From the NCBI RefSeq assembly GCF_008728515.1, contig NC_044977.1, positions 1,387,501 through 1,451,500 of the forward strand: a stretch of DNA of 64,000 bases. The letters run 5' to 3'. Below the pieces are notes generated by a model. The model was not told where the DNA came from, ran no database searches, and was given only the letters and a program-made list of their open reading frames with translations. The stretch comes from Papio anubis. Taxonomy: Eukaryota; Chordata; Mammalia; Primates; Cercopithecidae. Made by a program: the position numbers and the translations under genes. Shown piece by piece: positions 35,039 to 46,507 of the stretch; within the stretch, counting starts at the first letter, position 1, and every line of letters starts with the position of its first letter.

Positions 35039-35224
35039 GGCCAAGATTTAGTAAATGTATACACTAGGAACTCATATCTGGGATATATGCAGTATGCACC
35101 TGTTTATGGTAGAAATTTTTTTACCTAACAAGAAACAATACAATCATCTTTCTTTTTCAACTTGCTTACTAAATCATAATTTTCTTAGGCCTAGCGAATG
35201 CTCATTTAGTAGTTGTGGCATCCT

Positions 35225-35420
35225 GCATCTGGGCTTCTAGGCTTTGAATTCGAAAATCTGAGACGGGTTGCTGCCTTTGGTATTTATTAGTTCCATGACC
35301 TTTGGTGATTTCTTTAATCTGCCTGAGGCTCAGTATCTTCATCCACAAAAAGGGAGCACTGGTGTCCACTTGAGAGGGCCGCAAAGGGTGGAAATTTAAT
35401 GACATAATAATTGTGAGTGT
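35225..35420 (+). repeat. MIR (sense), long copy
   Basis: GGCTTTGAATTCGAAAATCT, TATTAGTTCCATGACCTTTG, CTGAGGCTCAGTATCTTCAT, CCACAAAAAGGGAG and AATTTAATGACATAATAATT follow the full MIR order from the tRNA-related core to the 3' part. It is the best-preserved MIR in the window. Confidence 0.8.
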
Positions 35421-37065
35421 TCCTTTCAAACTGTGATATGTTATATAAACATCAGATAGTGTTACTATTAACACTGATGTCATATCAGATTAACCATGGT
35501 CTCCAAAAGATTCAATACTCATAGTTTCATTACTAAATAAACTTTTAAACTAAAACCAAAATACTTTCAAAAATAAATTGTGTTAATTATTACCACCATA
35601 ATACTGAAAGTTTTATGGAAATATTTCCTGCGTAAAGCACACTGTTGTATGTTAAAATGTTTTCCTGGTGTACTTTCTTACTATGTGTAACTTAAAAACT
35701 AATTCTAGACTATCAAGATAGAATTTTATTATAAAATTACTGCTTAATATGACACCTTCTTCTAATTTTATTGTGCCAAGATTTTGTGCAAAAGTTGCAC
35801 AGACAGATAGTTACATTTTTTTTTTTCCTTTGGGTTTTCAATATGTACTCTAACAAAGGAAAGATGAAAGAACCGAGGGAGAAGATCTGGCATTTATACA
35901 CACACACTCCCTCCCACACACATAGCCACTCTTAAAAGTTATAAAGGATCTGTTGAATTTGGGGGATACCTTGAAGAACTTCAAGCTGTCACCATTTCAC
36001 TACCCCATGTGGTTTGAGCAAATGAGCAGCCTTGAACTTTTACGCAGAGATGCAAGGCCTGGGCAGAAGGCAGTGCATCTGCAGGTCCTTGCATGACTAA
36101 TTTCCTGTCAGCAAGTGATTTTATTATCATTTAAATAAGAACGTATAATAATAGCTGTAAACTTGGCAGATGGCTGAATTGGTAAATTTTAAAGGAGTTA
36201 GGTTTAAAATACTTCTGTGCTTCCTCCTTCAATGCCTTCCCCGACTCCTTAAGCCCCGTGGCAATCAACTATTTTGGTTACCACTTTTGATTTAACCACT
36301 GTGTTCATTCCTGTCGATTAAAGGGACTTTAGTAACAGGATACTGGGATGGCTGTTTAAGCAGAGGACACACCGTGTTTCACTGCTTCTTATTTACATTG
36401 GGCATGGGGGAAGTCCAATTATTGGTAGGTATTTCCCTTTCCTTCTAATAATTTCTGCATGAATTTTCTTTTCTTTGTCTCTTCACTCAACACTTGAGAG
36501 GAAAGGAAAAGTACCTGAAGTTCTTAGTTCATATTTCTCATGTAAAGTTAAAATAATGCATAAAAAGAACTATTGTGTATTCAGTTCTCATGTTCCCTTT
36601 CCTTAGTCAACACAGCCTTATCAATACAGCAGTAAGTGTAGACAGTCTGAAGCACAGGAGAGATCACTAATACTGCAGCCAATTTTCTTTCCTAAAAAGT
36701 ACAGGCACAAAAATAATTCATATCACATGAGGTCTTACAAATATTAAACACCATTATGTCAAGCAAATGCTGCTAAATATAAAACAAAATATTGATTCTA
36801 TTACATAATATAGTTATGGTTAACAAAATAAATCTAATAGGGAATTTTAAACTACCGATTTAGCTTAATTAAAAGGTACAATTTCCTCAATCCTGATTAA
36901 ATAACAGTAAAAGCATAGACTGAATCCACTCCCTCTGAGATTTTTAAAAGAATGTTTGAGAAAGCTTAATGTTGGAGTTATAATTACACAACAGTAATCT
37001 GTTTATTCCTTTGACTTAAGATATTAAGATCACTACTAACCAAAGTTCATTAATTGAAAGCTTGG
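35421..37065. other. Mostly unique A/T-rich DNA
   Basis: A short CACACACACTCCC stretch lies near 35898-35912. No gene or confident repeat. Confidence 0.45.
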
Positions 37066-37080
37066 AGACAAAGTACGTTT

Positions 37081-37673
37081 TTATTTCAGACAGAGTCTCG
37101 CACTGTCACCTGGGCTGGAGTGCAGTGGCATGATCTCGGCTCACTGCAACCTCTGCCCCCTGGGTTCAAGCAATTCTCCTGCCTCAGCCTCCTGAGTAGC
37201 TGGGGCTACAGGCGCACGCCACCACGCCTGGCTAATTTTTTGTATTTTTTTTTTTTTGAGACGGAGTCTGGCTCTGTCGCCCGGGCTGGAGTGCAGTGGC
37301 CGGATCTCAGCTCACTGCAAGCTCCGCCTCCCGGGTTTACGCCATTCTCCTGCCTCAGCCTCCCAAGTAACTGGGACTACAGGCGCCCGCCGCCTCGCCC
37401 GGCTAGTTTTTTATATTTTTTAGTAGAGACGGGGTTTCACCGTGTTCGCCAGGATGGTCTCGATCTCCTGACCTCGTGATCCGCCCGTCTCGGCCTCCCA
37501 AAGTGCTGGGATTACAGGCTTGAGCCACCGCGCCCGGCCAATTTTTTGTATTTTTAGTAGAGACGGGGTTTCACCATGTTGGCCAGGTTGGTCTTGAACT
37601 CCTGACCTCGTGATTTGCTCGCCTCGGCTTACTAAAGTGCTGGGATTACAGGGGTGAGCCACAGCACCCGGCC
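37081..37673 (-). repeat. AluS-like (antisense), split by a young AluY
   Basis: The outer element starts CAGACAGAGTCTCGCACTGT and is interrupted at its central AATTTTTTGTATTTTT. It resumes at TAGTAGAGACGGGGTTTCAC and ends CAGCACCCGGCC. The flanks CAAAGTACG (about 37069) and CAAAGTAAA (37674) are a likely target duplication. Confidence 0.95.
37250..37539 (-). repeat. AluY (antisense), Old World monkey-type, nested in AluS, 16-bp TSD
   Basis: AATTTTTTGTATTTTT is duplicated at 37234-37249 and 37540-37555. The body carries GGCCGGATCTCAGCTCACTG, GGGTTTACGCCATT, CGGCTAGTTTTTTATATTTT and CAGGCTTGAGCCACCG, which I associate with cercopithecid AluY. The 141-codon frame at 37054-37479 spans both Alus and is an artefact. 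Confidence 0.96.
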
Positions 37674-39848
37674 CAAAGTAAATTTTAATGCTATCTGGCA
37701 AACATATGTGTGAAGATAGTAGTATTTAATGTAGACTAGCAATGCTAGCTTGGGGAATTAGTATTTATGCACGGCCTTACTAAGCTTTCTTAGCAGGTAT
37801 CTCCGTGCTTAGAAAAGTCAACTTGCAACCCGTGTGTAAGACAACACACTTGTCACGAGTTCAGTACTTGTCAAGTGGGTTGTATATTCTCAGAGGTCAA
37901 TAGTGGCTTATAGGAGATTTAGATGTGTCTCTTGGCACTAATCAGCTACAAACATCACTCTCATCCAACTCACAGCTTGAACTTCCTTACCTACCAATAT
38001 CTGTGTTGGCTGCCTGAAAAGCAAGCTGTTGAGCAACAGATTTAAGAATAGTTTATTGACTTGGTTCCATTCAGTCTTGTCCCAGATGTGATCTCTATTA
38101 AACATTTTGGTGATTAGGCCTTATTCCTATTTTGTTTTTTTTTGTTTTTCTGCTTTTGTGATTCCACTGTCAATTAGTGTTGTGGTTCTCATTTCCTTTT
38201 TCTCTAAAATCTGCAAATTTATTTGTTAATATACTGTACTTAGAGTACTGTTTAGGCAGGATTACAACTAATTTGTGAACTAACAGGAAAATCGATGAAA
38301 AAAGAAAGACCAAAAGAAAATGCTTCCTTGGGAAAATGTCACAATTGGGTGATTATTTTATTTGTTCCTGATTTTTTCCTTTTCTGCAGATACATGATTG
38401 TATAATTGTTTCAGTTATATGAAACAAAAATCAGATGTGGAGGAAAACTCTAAATGGGGAACTCGAATGTTCTTTTAAAGTGAAGAATTTAACGAAAACA
38501 CTCAAAACTCCCCTGCTGGGCTCAAGCAGGTTGAAATTAATTCAAGACGGCAGATAAAATTTTTAACCAGGCCGAGTGGAGATGACGGATGTGACAGCTC
38601 TCGGTTAAAATGTCTTTTAGTGGTGAATGCGTGCGTATTAGTCAAGGATGTGACATAACTGTCCCGGGTGAGAGAAGATGAACCAATGACCATTTGCATT
38701 GAGAACAAAAGAAAAATTCTTTATAGTACAATGTAAAGAAGGACAGGTAACTTGAGGTTTCATATTTATTTGGTTGTGTTTGAGAATATTTTTGGGAATC
38801 TTTTTACCTCAAGAAAACCTCTGAAAGTTAACATAAACATATTTTTTTAAGCAGTGATTCTTTTCTTTCTTCTCTACATATCAGAAAATAAATGTTGAGC
38901 CAAACACCTGTGCCCAGGAAAGTCAGGTAAACTTTTTTGTTCCTCCTGCGAAGAACAACAGAAAAGTATCTATAGATGGTCATACTTCAAAAGTTGTGCA
39001 AAACAAGCCTTACTAACCGAAAACTCAGTTTCAAATTTGACTATGTGAATAAAATATTGGAACGAGAATCCCTTTTTTTGTTACAGGAACACTGGCTCCC
39101 TACTTTTCCTCTTTCTGATAATAAGACAATTTGGTTGTGTATTATAAAGCAAAGCAAATAAAACAAAAATGGACGTGATTCTATGGCAGAATGTTATAGG
39201 GAAGGGAAATTATTTGGAAACTATAATTGGCAGGATTTGACCATGTGAAAGTCAAGTTTAATTAACTTTAAGAACAGATGCTTTCAAGACATAGCAGTTA
39301 CCAGTTAGAGCTACAAGTATAATTGAGTTTTATAGTATAGGGTTTATTTTTCCAATTAAAATCAAATTGCATTATCATAATTTTGTTATTAGACTATGTA
39401 ACACTCAGGCTTAAAAAGGGTACTCAAATGTAGAACTAGATCTTGTCCTCTTTTGATCAAAAGAAAAGAATGGACAAGGATGTATTTTAGTCTCAAGATT
39501 AAATGCAATTTCCACTTTAGAAGGTAGTTGTTACTTCCTTTAATAATGTATCCTCCCCAAAATGGTATATGAGAACATAAAAATTTACTGCAACATTAGA
39601 GCCAAAAATAGAATACAAATATTTGTATACAAATATTCAGTGATGCTAAGTGGATTCAGAAAATGCTACCAAAATAAAATAATTATTTATCTAGGTCTTC
39701 AGTGATGAATAGAAATCCCTTACTTAAGGGAGATTAAGTTTATGTAAGGCAAGGTAAATGGAGAAGTAAGTTTTTCTCTTGTATTTTGGCCTTTTCTTGT
39801 GTCTCTTTTCTGGAGTTATCAAGGTTTCTCTCACTCAATGCTTTGTGC
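37674..39848. other. Mostly unique DNA
   Basis: No gene or confident repeat. An octamer ATTTGCAT lies at 38692-38699 in a less A/T-rich stretch (38480-38710). A small palindromic patch AATACAAATATTTGTAT lies near 39612. Confidence 0.45.
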
Positions 39849-40707
39849 ATCTTCTCTGTGAATCTGCAGTGTAGCTCTGTGTGGACAGACAGCTCTCTGT
39901 GAACCTGCAGTGTGGTTCTGTGTGGACGGACAGCTCTCTGTGAACCTGCAGTGTGGTTCTGTGTGGACTGACAGCTCTCTGTGAACCTGCAGTGTGGTTC
40001 TGTGTGGACAGACAGCTCTGTGAACCTGCAGTGTGGTTCTGTGTGGACGGACAGCTCTCTCTGTGAACCTGCAGTGTGGTTCTTGTGTGGACGCGGACAG
40101 CTCTCTGTGAACCTTGCAGTGGTTCTGTGTGGGATCGACAGCTCTCTGTGAACCTGCAGTGTTCTGTGTGTGTGACGACAGCTCTCTGTGAACCTGCAGT
40201 GTGGTTCTGTGTGGACGGACAGCTCGTGAACCTGCAGGGTTCTGTGTGGATCGACAGCTTCTGTGAACCTGCAGTGTGGTTCTGTGTGGACGGACAGCTC
40301 TCTGTGAACCTGCAGTGTGGTTCTGTGTGGACGGACAGCTCTCTGTGAACCTGCAGTGTGATTCTGTGTGGACGGACAGCTCTCTGTGAACCTGCAGTGT
40401 GGTTCTGTGTGGACGGACAGCTCTCTGTGAACCTGCAGTGTGGTTCTGTGTGGACGGACAGCTCTCTGTGAACTCCGCAGTGTGGTTCTGAGGTGGACGA
40501 CAGCTCTGTGAACCTGCAGTGTGGTTCTGTGGGACGACAGCCCTCTGTGAACCTGCAGTGTGGTTCTGTGTGACGGACAGCTCTCTGTGAACCTGCAGTG
40601 GTTCTGTGTGGATCGACAGCCTGTGAACCTGCAGTGGTTCTGTGTGGACGGACAGCTCTCTGAGAACCTGCAGTGTGGTTCTGTGTGGACAGACAGCTCT
40701 CTGTGAA
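39849..40707. repeat. 41-bp minisatellite (VNTR), about 21 units
   Basis: Each unit contains GACAGCTCTCTGTGAACCTG, then CAGTGTGGTTCTGTGTGGAC and a final G, 41 bp in all. I count about 21 CTGCAG-type cores from 39865 to 40669. Units at the left end and at 40270-40470 are regular. Units around 40020-40260 and 40470-40640 carry many small deletions or insertions, such as GCAGTGGTTC for GCAGTGTGGTTC and GGATCGACAG for GGACGGACAG. Because 41 is not a multiple of three and the minus strand lacks stops in any frame of the unit, the array is open in all three minus frames. This produces the 326- and 291-codon frames. Without a promoter, splice sites or homology, these are not called genes. Confidence 0.97.
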
Positions 40708-41344
40708 CACTTTGTGACAAACTACAACTTTGATTTGCTGTTCAGGCTTTGACTATATTCACATTATGGCTCAAGTATTTTATTTCATAGTCATTACCAA
40801 GTGCGTAACACATTTTTAAATCAGAGAAAAATACATTTTATTTACTCTCCATGCCCAGCTCAACAAAAAATGGTATTTTCTTCTATGTCTTGCATTAAAA
40901 ATTGCATTTGCAAATGGCATATTTAGATGATGCTGAAGAAATTAAGCAATATCAATTGTACCTTTTCACAGTGTGTACATGTAAAATTTGTCAGTGCATA
41001 CATGAAAATACTCTTGGTTTTCTTGGAATTGCTTCCATTTAAATTCTATCCTTTTGGTTTTTTTCAGTCCAATGCCTTTGCAAATTTCCAGTTTACACTT
41101 TCTACTACTATAACTTTAGTACAGTCCTCAGTTTTACTACATTACTTGAAAACATGCATTTTATACAATCTCCTGCTCTTTTGCTTTTGATTTTCTGGGC
41201 ATATGCCTGTTACCCATTGTACTCATTCAGTAGAGTACATTTATGCTGCAACTAGAGGATACCTGTTCACAGCTGTAGATTATTCAGAATCTTCGTGATA
41301 CTGATCATATCTTCTTATTTACAGTTTGCTGGTATACTGAGAAA
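40708..41344. other. No recognised feature
   Basis: A/T-rich unique-looking DNA; the 87-codon plus frame at 40927-41190 has no recognisable domain. Confidence 0.45.
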
Positions 41345-41665
41345 ATGCGGTGGAATGGCTTTAACAGAAGTACAATGTAAGCCACATAAATAATTTAAAA
41401 TTTTCTAGGTTCCGTATTACAAAAAGAAAACAAAACAGTTAAAATTAATTTAATATTATATTTAGCCTAGTACCCCAAATTTTATATCAATATACAATCA
41501 GTAAAACATATTATTAATGAAATATTTTAATTCTTTTTTATTTTACTGAGTCTTTGAAATCCAGTGCCTACTTAATACTTGCAGCACATTTAATTCTAAC
41601 TAGCCATATTTTGGTGATCAGTAGTCACCGCTGACTGTGGCTACCGTATTGGATAGTGCCACTCT
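41345..41665 (-). mobile_element. Short hAT/MER-type DNA transposon, family name uncertain
   Basis: Words in order: ACAATGTAAGCCACATAAAT, TTAAAATTTTCTAGG, GTCTTTGAAATCCAGTGCC, CTTGCAGCACATTTAATTCT, ACTAGCCATATTTTGG and GTGGCTACCGTATTGGATAG. This matches a common non-autonomous mammalian element whose ends carry TGTGGCTACCGTATTGGACA. I am sure it is an ancient DNA element but cannot fix its name. Confidence 0.65.
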
Positions 41666-41667
41666 AA

Positions 41668-41855
41668 GACCTTGGTATTCAAAGTGTCCCATAAAGAAAA
41701 CAGCATCCACATCACCTGTGAGTGTGTTCGTTGTATAAAATCTCAGGCCCCATGCTAGGCCTACTGGATCCAAATCTTCCTTTTAACAAGATCCCAAAGT
41801 TACTGGATGCACTTACAGAATGAACATCACTGCATCTCTAGTTTCCCAAATGTAT
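41668..41855 (+). mobile_element. MER5A-like hAT-Charlie element
   Basis: GGTATTCAAAGTGTCCC, then CATCCACATCACCTGTGAGT, then TCTCAGGCCCCATGCTAGGC and TTTTAACAAGATCCC follow the MER5A order (TTCTCAAAGTGTGGTCC ... ATCACCTGGGA ... CAGGCCCCACCCCAGACCTACTGA ... TTTAACAAGATCCCC). No coding sequence. Confidence 0.75.
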
Positions 41856-41889
41856 AGAAAATTGGTGTTAATATTACTTCCTATGCCAT

Positions 41890-42215
41890 AGATTCTTTTG
41901 CATACAGCTTTATTGAGCTAAAATTCATATTCCATATAACTCACCCTTTTAACATGTAAAGCTCAATGTATTTCAGTGTATTCACAATTGTGCAACTGCT
42001 TCAGTGATCTAACTTGATAATATTTCTCTCACCCCAGAAGAAAAACTTCTACCCACAAGCAACACTCAGCACTTGCTTCTGTGCCCAGTGACCGACAACC
42101 ACTAATCTACTTAATGTATGGAACTGCCAATTCTGGACCTTTTATATAAATGGAATTATTTAAGATGTGGTCTTTCGGTCTGTCTTGTTTCACGTAGTAT
42201 AAGTACATTGATCTG
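41890..42215 (-). mobile_element. Old L1M 3'-end fragment (antisense)
   Basis: GCTTTATTGAGCTAAAATTC, CACCCTTTTAACATGTAAAG, CAACCACTAATCTACTTAAT and CTGGACCTTTTATATAAATG match the antisense L1M 3' region in order. Confidence 0.8.
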
Positions 42216-42224
42216 TAGTCTTCA

Positions 42225-42515
42225 TTTCTTTTGATGTCTTTGTCTAGTTTTATTAAATGAGTTGAAAAATGGTGCTTCTTCTTCCAGTTTTTGGAAGAGT
42301 TTGTAAAGAATTTGTGTTAAATCTCCTTTAAACATTTGGTAGACTTTTCCAATGATGCTGCCTGGGGCCAGGGATTTTCTTTGCAGGAAGTTGTTTTGGT
42401 TATGAATTCAGTATCTTTACTGGTTATATGTCTATTCTGATTCTTTATTTTTTCTTGTTTCATGTTTGATGGATTGTATCTTTCTTAGAATATGTTCCAT
42501 GAATGAAATATGACC
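42225..42515 (-). mobile_element. L1 ORF2 fragment (antisense)
   Basis: TTTTTGGAAGAGTTTGTAAA, AAACATTTGGTAGACTTTTC, TTTACTGGTTATATGTCTAT and GGATTGTATCTTTCTTAGAA follow the antisense L1 reverse-transcriptase region. No open frame remains. Confidence 0.8.
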
Positions 42516-43494
42516 ATTCAGTGAACTGAAAAAGGCAAACCCTTTTCCTTCACCATTTTCCCATGTATTTTGTGGTCGAGATCATTCTTTGTAGTTCCCA
42601 TTGTGACGGTACCACGACCAAAATGAGCCTTGAGAAGTACGTAATTTCTAAAATTTAATTTATCTTTATGAATTTTCAACCATTGGTGAATAGAGAAGGA
42701 TATTTCATTTTGCCACAGTTGACTTCCTAGTCCCTGATAGCAAAAATGAGAGAAAGTCAGACTGGAAAAAGTTGTCTCCTTACTAAAATAATGAAAGAAG
42801 TAGCCCCCACTCCTTCCTTCGAAATAATGATCTACAACAACACACAGAAGGTCAGAGCTACACTGTCATGGTATAAACGACATCTAAGTTAAATCCATAT
42901 ATCCTGTCTTGGATGAAACTTGATATGATTCAATCCAACCCTCCATCTAATAATGATCCTTTGACATTTCTATTTTATAATCGGGTGATAGCCCTTTAAT
43001 TTTCTTGAATGTTTACTACAACAAAACAATCACCTCTGATAAACCAATCTATTCTATTATTAGATAAGTCTAAAATTTAGGAGAATCTTTCTTATTTGAA
43101 GTAGAGAACGATCTCCTTTCTATACACGTTTAGTTTTGGCTCTGTCAATATGAGCAGCATAGAACAAGCTTACTTCATCTGCTACTTCACAGCCCTTCAG
43201 ATATCAGAAAGAGCATTTTCTTCTTAGTAGACTGGTAACAGAACTATAATGGGATCAAACTGAAAAAAAAAATTATGAGAACATAATCTACAATAATAAT
43301 AATCCCTTAAAGAACTTCCACTTGAAAAAATACACGTAATTTAATGTATCTCCTATCCATTTCTAAACATGGGTTTTTCTTTCTTAGTGTGAAGTTAAAA
43401 AATCATCAATAATAAATATGTACAGAGGAAAAAAACAGGCAATGAGGTATGTTCAGCAAAAATCAAAGTGTTGAGTTTAAAATGGCTTGTTTTT
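42516..43494. other. No recognised feature
   Basis: Unique-looking, A/T-rich sequence between L1 pieces of opposite orientation. Confidence 0.4.
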
Positions 43495-44190
43495 AGATGC
43501 TGGTGAGGCTGTGAAGAAAAGGGAATGGTTTACATCCTTGGTGGGGATGTGAATTAGTTCCACCACTATGGAAAGTAGTTTGGAGGTTTCGGAGGTTTTT
43601 CAAATGACTTAAAACAGAACTACCATTTAAACCAACAATCCCATTTCTGGGTATATATCCAAAAGAAAACAAATCGTCCACCCAAAAGACACATGCACTG
43701 GCAAGTTCATCACAACAGTATTCACAATAGCAAAGACGTGGAATCAACCAAGGTGACTATCAGCAGTGGACTGGATAAAGAAAATGTGGTGCATGTATGC
43801 CATGAAATCCTATGAAGCCATAAAACGAAGAAAATCTATCTTCTGCAGCGACATGGATGCAGCTGGAGGCTGTTATCTTAAGTGGATCATGGGAGGAACA
43901 GAAAACCAAATACTCCTTGTTCTCATTTATAAGTGAGAGCTAAACATTGGGTACTCAGGTACATAAAGATGGCAACAGTTGAAACCCCGACTAATAGACG
44001 GGGGAGAGAAAGAGTGAGGGAAGGGTTGAGAAGCTACCTATTGGGTATTATACTCAGTACCTGAGTGATGGAATTAGTTGTACCGCAAACCTAAGCATTA
44101 CACAATGTACCCAGTTAACAAATCTGCACATACACTCCCAGAAACTAAAGGAAATGTTCAAAAATAAATATTCATTTTTAAATTTGGAAA
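43495..44190 (+). mobile_element. L1 3' end (sense): ORF2 tail plus 3'UTR
   Basis: ATGCTGGTGAGGCTGTGAAG, TTTGGAGGTTTCGGAGG, GGGTATATATCCAAAAGAAA, CGACATGGATGCAGCTGGAG, TCATTTATAAGTGAGAGCTA and AGAAACTAAAGGAAATG occur in the order of the L1 ORF2 C-terminal coding region and 3'UTR. It is 5'-truncated, with stops in the ORF2 frame, ending in an A-rich AAATAAATAAAAT tail. Confidence 0.92.
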
Positions 44191-44277
44191 AATAAATAAA
44201 ATGGCTTGTCTTTGAGGCAATGAAATTACTGGACATATGATCAGTGCTCAGTAAACTTTAGATGACTGTGGTATATA

Positions 44278-44762
44278 AGAAGGCAGAATAATGGTCCTCA
44301 ATGATGTCTGAGTCCTGATCCCTGAATATATCTGTGCATATATCAGAGTCATAGCAAGGGGGAATTAACTTAGCTGATAGAATTAAAGTTGCTCACCATC
44401 TGACTTTAACATAGGGAGATTATCTTGAATCATCCAGGTGGGTTCAGTGTAATCAAGAGAGTCCCTGAAATGGAAAGAGTGGAGGGGGTAAGGGGTCAGA
44501 GTCGTCTGCTATGAGAAGGACTTCATTTGCTCCAGCTGGTTTCAAAGATGGACGAAAGTGCCTGCCAACCAGGAAATACAAGTCACCTTTAGAACCTGGA
44601 AAAGGCAAGGGAACAGATAGTCCCATAGAACCTTCAGAAACCCCGTAAACAACATAATCTTAGCCCGGTAAGACTCATGCAGACTTCTGTAGGTTTCCAT
44701 GATAAATGTGTTGTTCAAGCTGGTATATTGTAGCAATTTGTTATAACAGCAACAGAAAACAA
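44278..44762 (+). mobile_element. MLT1-type MaLR LTR
   Basis: GGCAGAATAATGGTCCTCAA, GGGAGATTATCTTGAATCAT, CCAGGTGGGTTCAGTGTAAT, CTTTAGAACCTGGAAAAGGC, CATAGAACCTTCAGAAACCC, TTTTAGCCC-like CTTAGCCCGGTAAGACTCAT and CAATTTGTTATAACAGCAAC match an old ERVL-MaLR LTR from near its start to its end. It is a solo LTR with no internal retroviral genes. Confidence 0.8.
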
Positions 44763-44814
44763 ATACACATGACAGTTATTTAACAGAAAACTAACACACC
44801 TACTCCAATCTGGA

Positions 44815-45620
44815 TTCAGGTCTAATGAATCTCTGAAACTCTACTGAAACCGTTCTTTTGAAAGTCACCAGTTATCTCCACGTTGTGAAATTCTGCACAT
44901 TTTCAGTCTTCGTTTTACCTTTCAAAAGCACTTCATGTTGTTAACTATTCCCCCTTTTCCTCCTTAAAATACTTGCTATCTTTGCCTTCCATGGTCTATC
45001 ACTTCCCTGCTTTCTTTTGACCTTCCTGACATCTTTCTCAGTCCCTTTTCCAGCTCATTCCAATCCACCTCCATTGAACCTTTTAGAACCTTCTCCTCCT
45101 CTTGCTCTGGAACTCTCGTCTGTGGTCGTTGCTTCCATTGACGCTCCTTCTGGAGAGCGTGCAAATTTCCATCTTCCTCCGGGGCTCACTTCTGAGTGGT
45201 ACCCAGATCACCCATTGCCTACTTGAATTGCTTTTTGTTTGTTTTAAAAGTTCTTCATCTCAACATCATCCAAACTGAACTTACAATTTTCCTGTTCACT
45301 GGGCACCATTCTCCTCCTCCTTTCATATCCAAGGCACTACTAGGAACTGCCAATGTTACCATTTCAGTGATTTCTCCAAATGATGTTCTTCATTCCCACT
45401 GCATGTATATCACCCTAGTCTAGCTATTATAACCTGGACGGCTGCATGGCCCACCTGCTGTGTCTGTTCTGTTGTCCGCAGTCTGGCCAGAGTCATTTAG
45501 TGTTGGTCTCACCATGTTACAACTGCATCAAACACTGTTGAATGGTTTCTTTTGCCTTTAAAATTAAGGCAGGCCTCCTAAAAGTGTATGCACTATTTCA
45601 CTTTGCTGAAACCTTCCAGT
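44815..45620 (+). mobile_element. Probable CR1/L2-like LINE reverse-transcriptase remnant
   Basis: The plus strand follows, loosely, a mammalian CR1-like LINE coding region: AAAGTCACCAGTTATCTCCA, CTCATTCCAATCC, CATCTCAACATCATCCAAAC then TGAACTTACAATTTTCCTG, TATAACCTGGACGGCTGC, and finally GTTGAATGGTTTCTTTTGCC with TTAAAATTAAGGCAGGCC. The order suggests a reverse-transcriptase-to-C-terminal region. It is too eroded to translate through. Frames at 44976-45423 are chance. The exact family (L2 versus L3/CR1) is not settled. Confidence 0.5.
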
Positions 45621-46507
45621 AGTTCTAGTAGCAAGTGAAGTAACCTCTCAATAATACCATTTTTAGCACAGTTTTTTAGTCTCATTTTTTAAACTTTGGA
45701 CCACAAATATTAGAAATCATGACATTGAAAAGAGAAAATATACAATATGGAACAAAGATTTCCCAGCTTTTTTTCTCTAGTGTTCTTCTTCGGTATTGCT
45801 ATAAATTTTTGTGTCTTTCTGTACTGGTTGAGAAGAAGTTGAGATCGGGTAGAAAATGCATGGCAATTGTAGTCAGGTTTGATTTTTCTTTAGATCGTGT
45901 TAAGCAGTGTAAGATTGAATATTTATGCATATGAATCATTTTGTATTTTTTGTAATTAAATTGATGTCAATCCCAATTTTATTGAACCCCAAATATCAGC
46001 TGGCTCTGCAGTCACTACAGAACTGTTGTTACTGTATGTATGTACATACATTACATACATACATACATAACTGTTGTTAATGTAATAATGCATGACATTG
46101 GAAAACCATTATTATTTAAACCAATTGTCATACATATTAGTTATTTGAAATTCAGTGGGAGGAACATTTTCCTGTCTATTGCAGGTTGCTGTGAGAAATG
46201 ATAAATTTTCTTTCAAGGATTTCAGTTGTGCTTGTGAAATAAATTCTTAACATTTTTAAGCTCCTATAATATTGCAGACAGTTTACTTTAGTAAAATAGT
46301 AAATAAAATAGTACTTCATTTGATTTTAACAAATTTGTGCTGCTGATTAGTACTTCTTAATATATTTATTAGAATATATAAAAATATTTGTTAGAATATT
46401 CATTAGAATGTATAAAAAATCAGAAGAATTAAGCTAATTAGTGAGTAAAAAGATAAGAATTCAAATAGAGTTCTTCTGTTTCTAGTGCTTATATTATTTT
46501 TTTCTAT
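45621..46507. other. Unique A/T-rich DNA with a small hairpin microsatellite
   Basis: At 46021-46084, (TATG)n meets (CATA)n, and the word AACTGTTGTTA is repeated on both sides. Imperfect TTAGAATAT repeats lie at about 46367-46415. No gene is recognised. Confidence 0.6.

Noticed and set aside
37054..37479. 141-codon plus-strand frame
   Set aside because: It is the usual open frame of two nested antisense Alus.
39849..40707. CRISPR-like array
   Set aside because: The 41-bp units are head to tail with no unique spacers, and the DNA is primate.
39740..40720. 326- and 291-codon minus-strand frames as a repeat-protein gene
   Set aside because: Both arise from a 41-bp tandem unit that lacks stops in every minus frame. 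There is no promoter, splice context or non-repeat domain.
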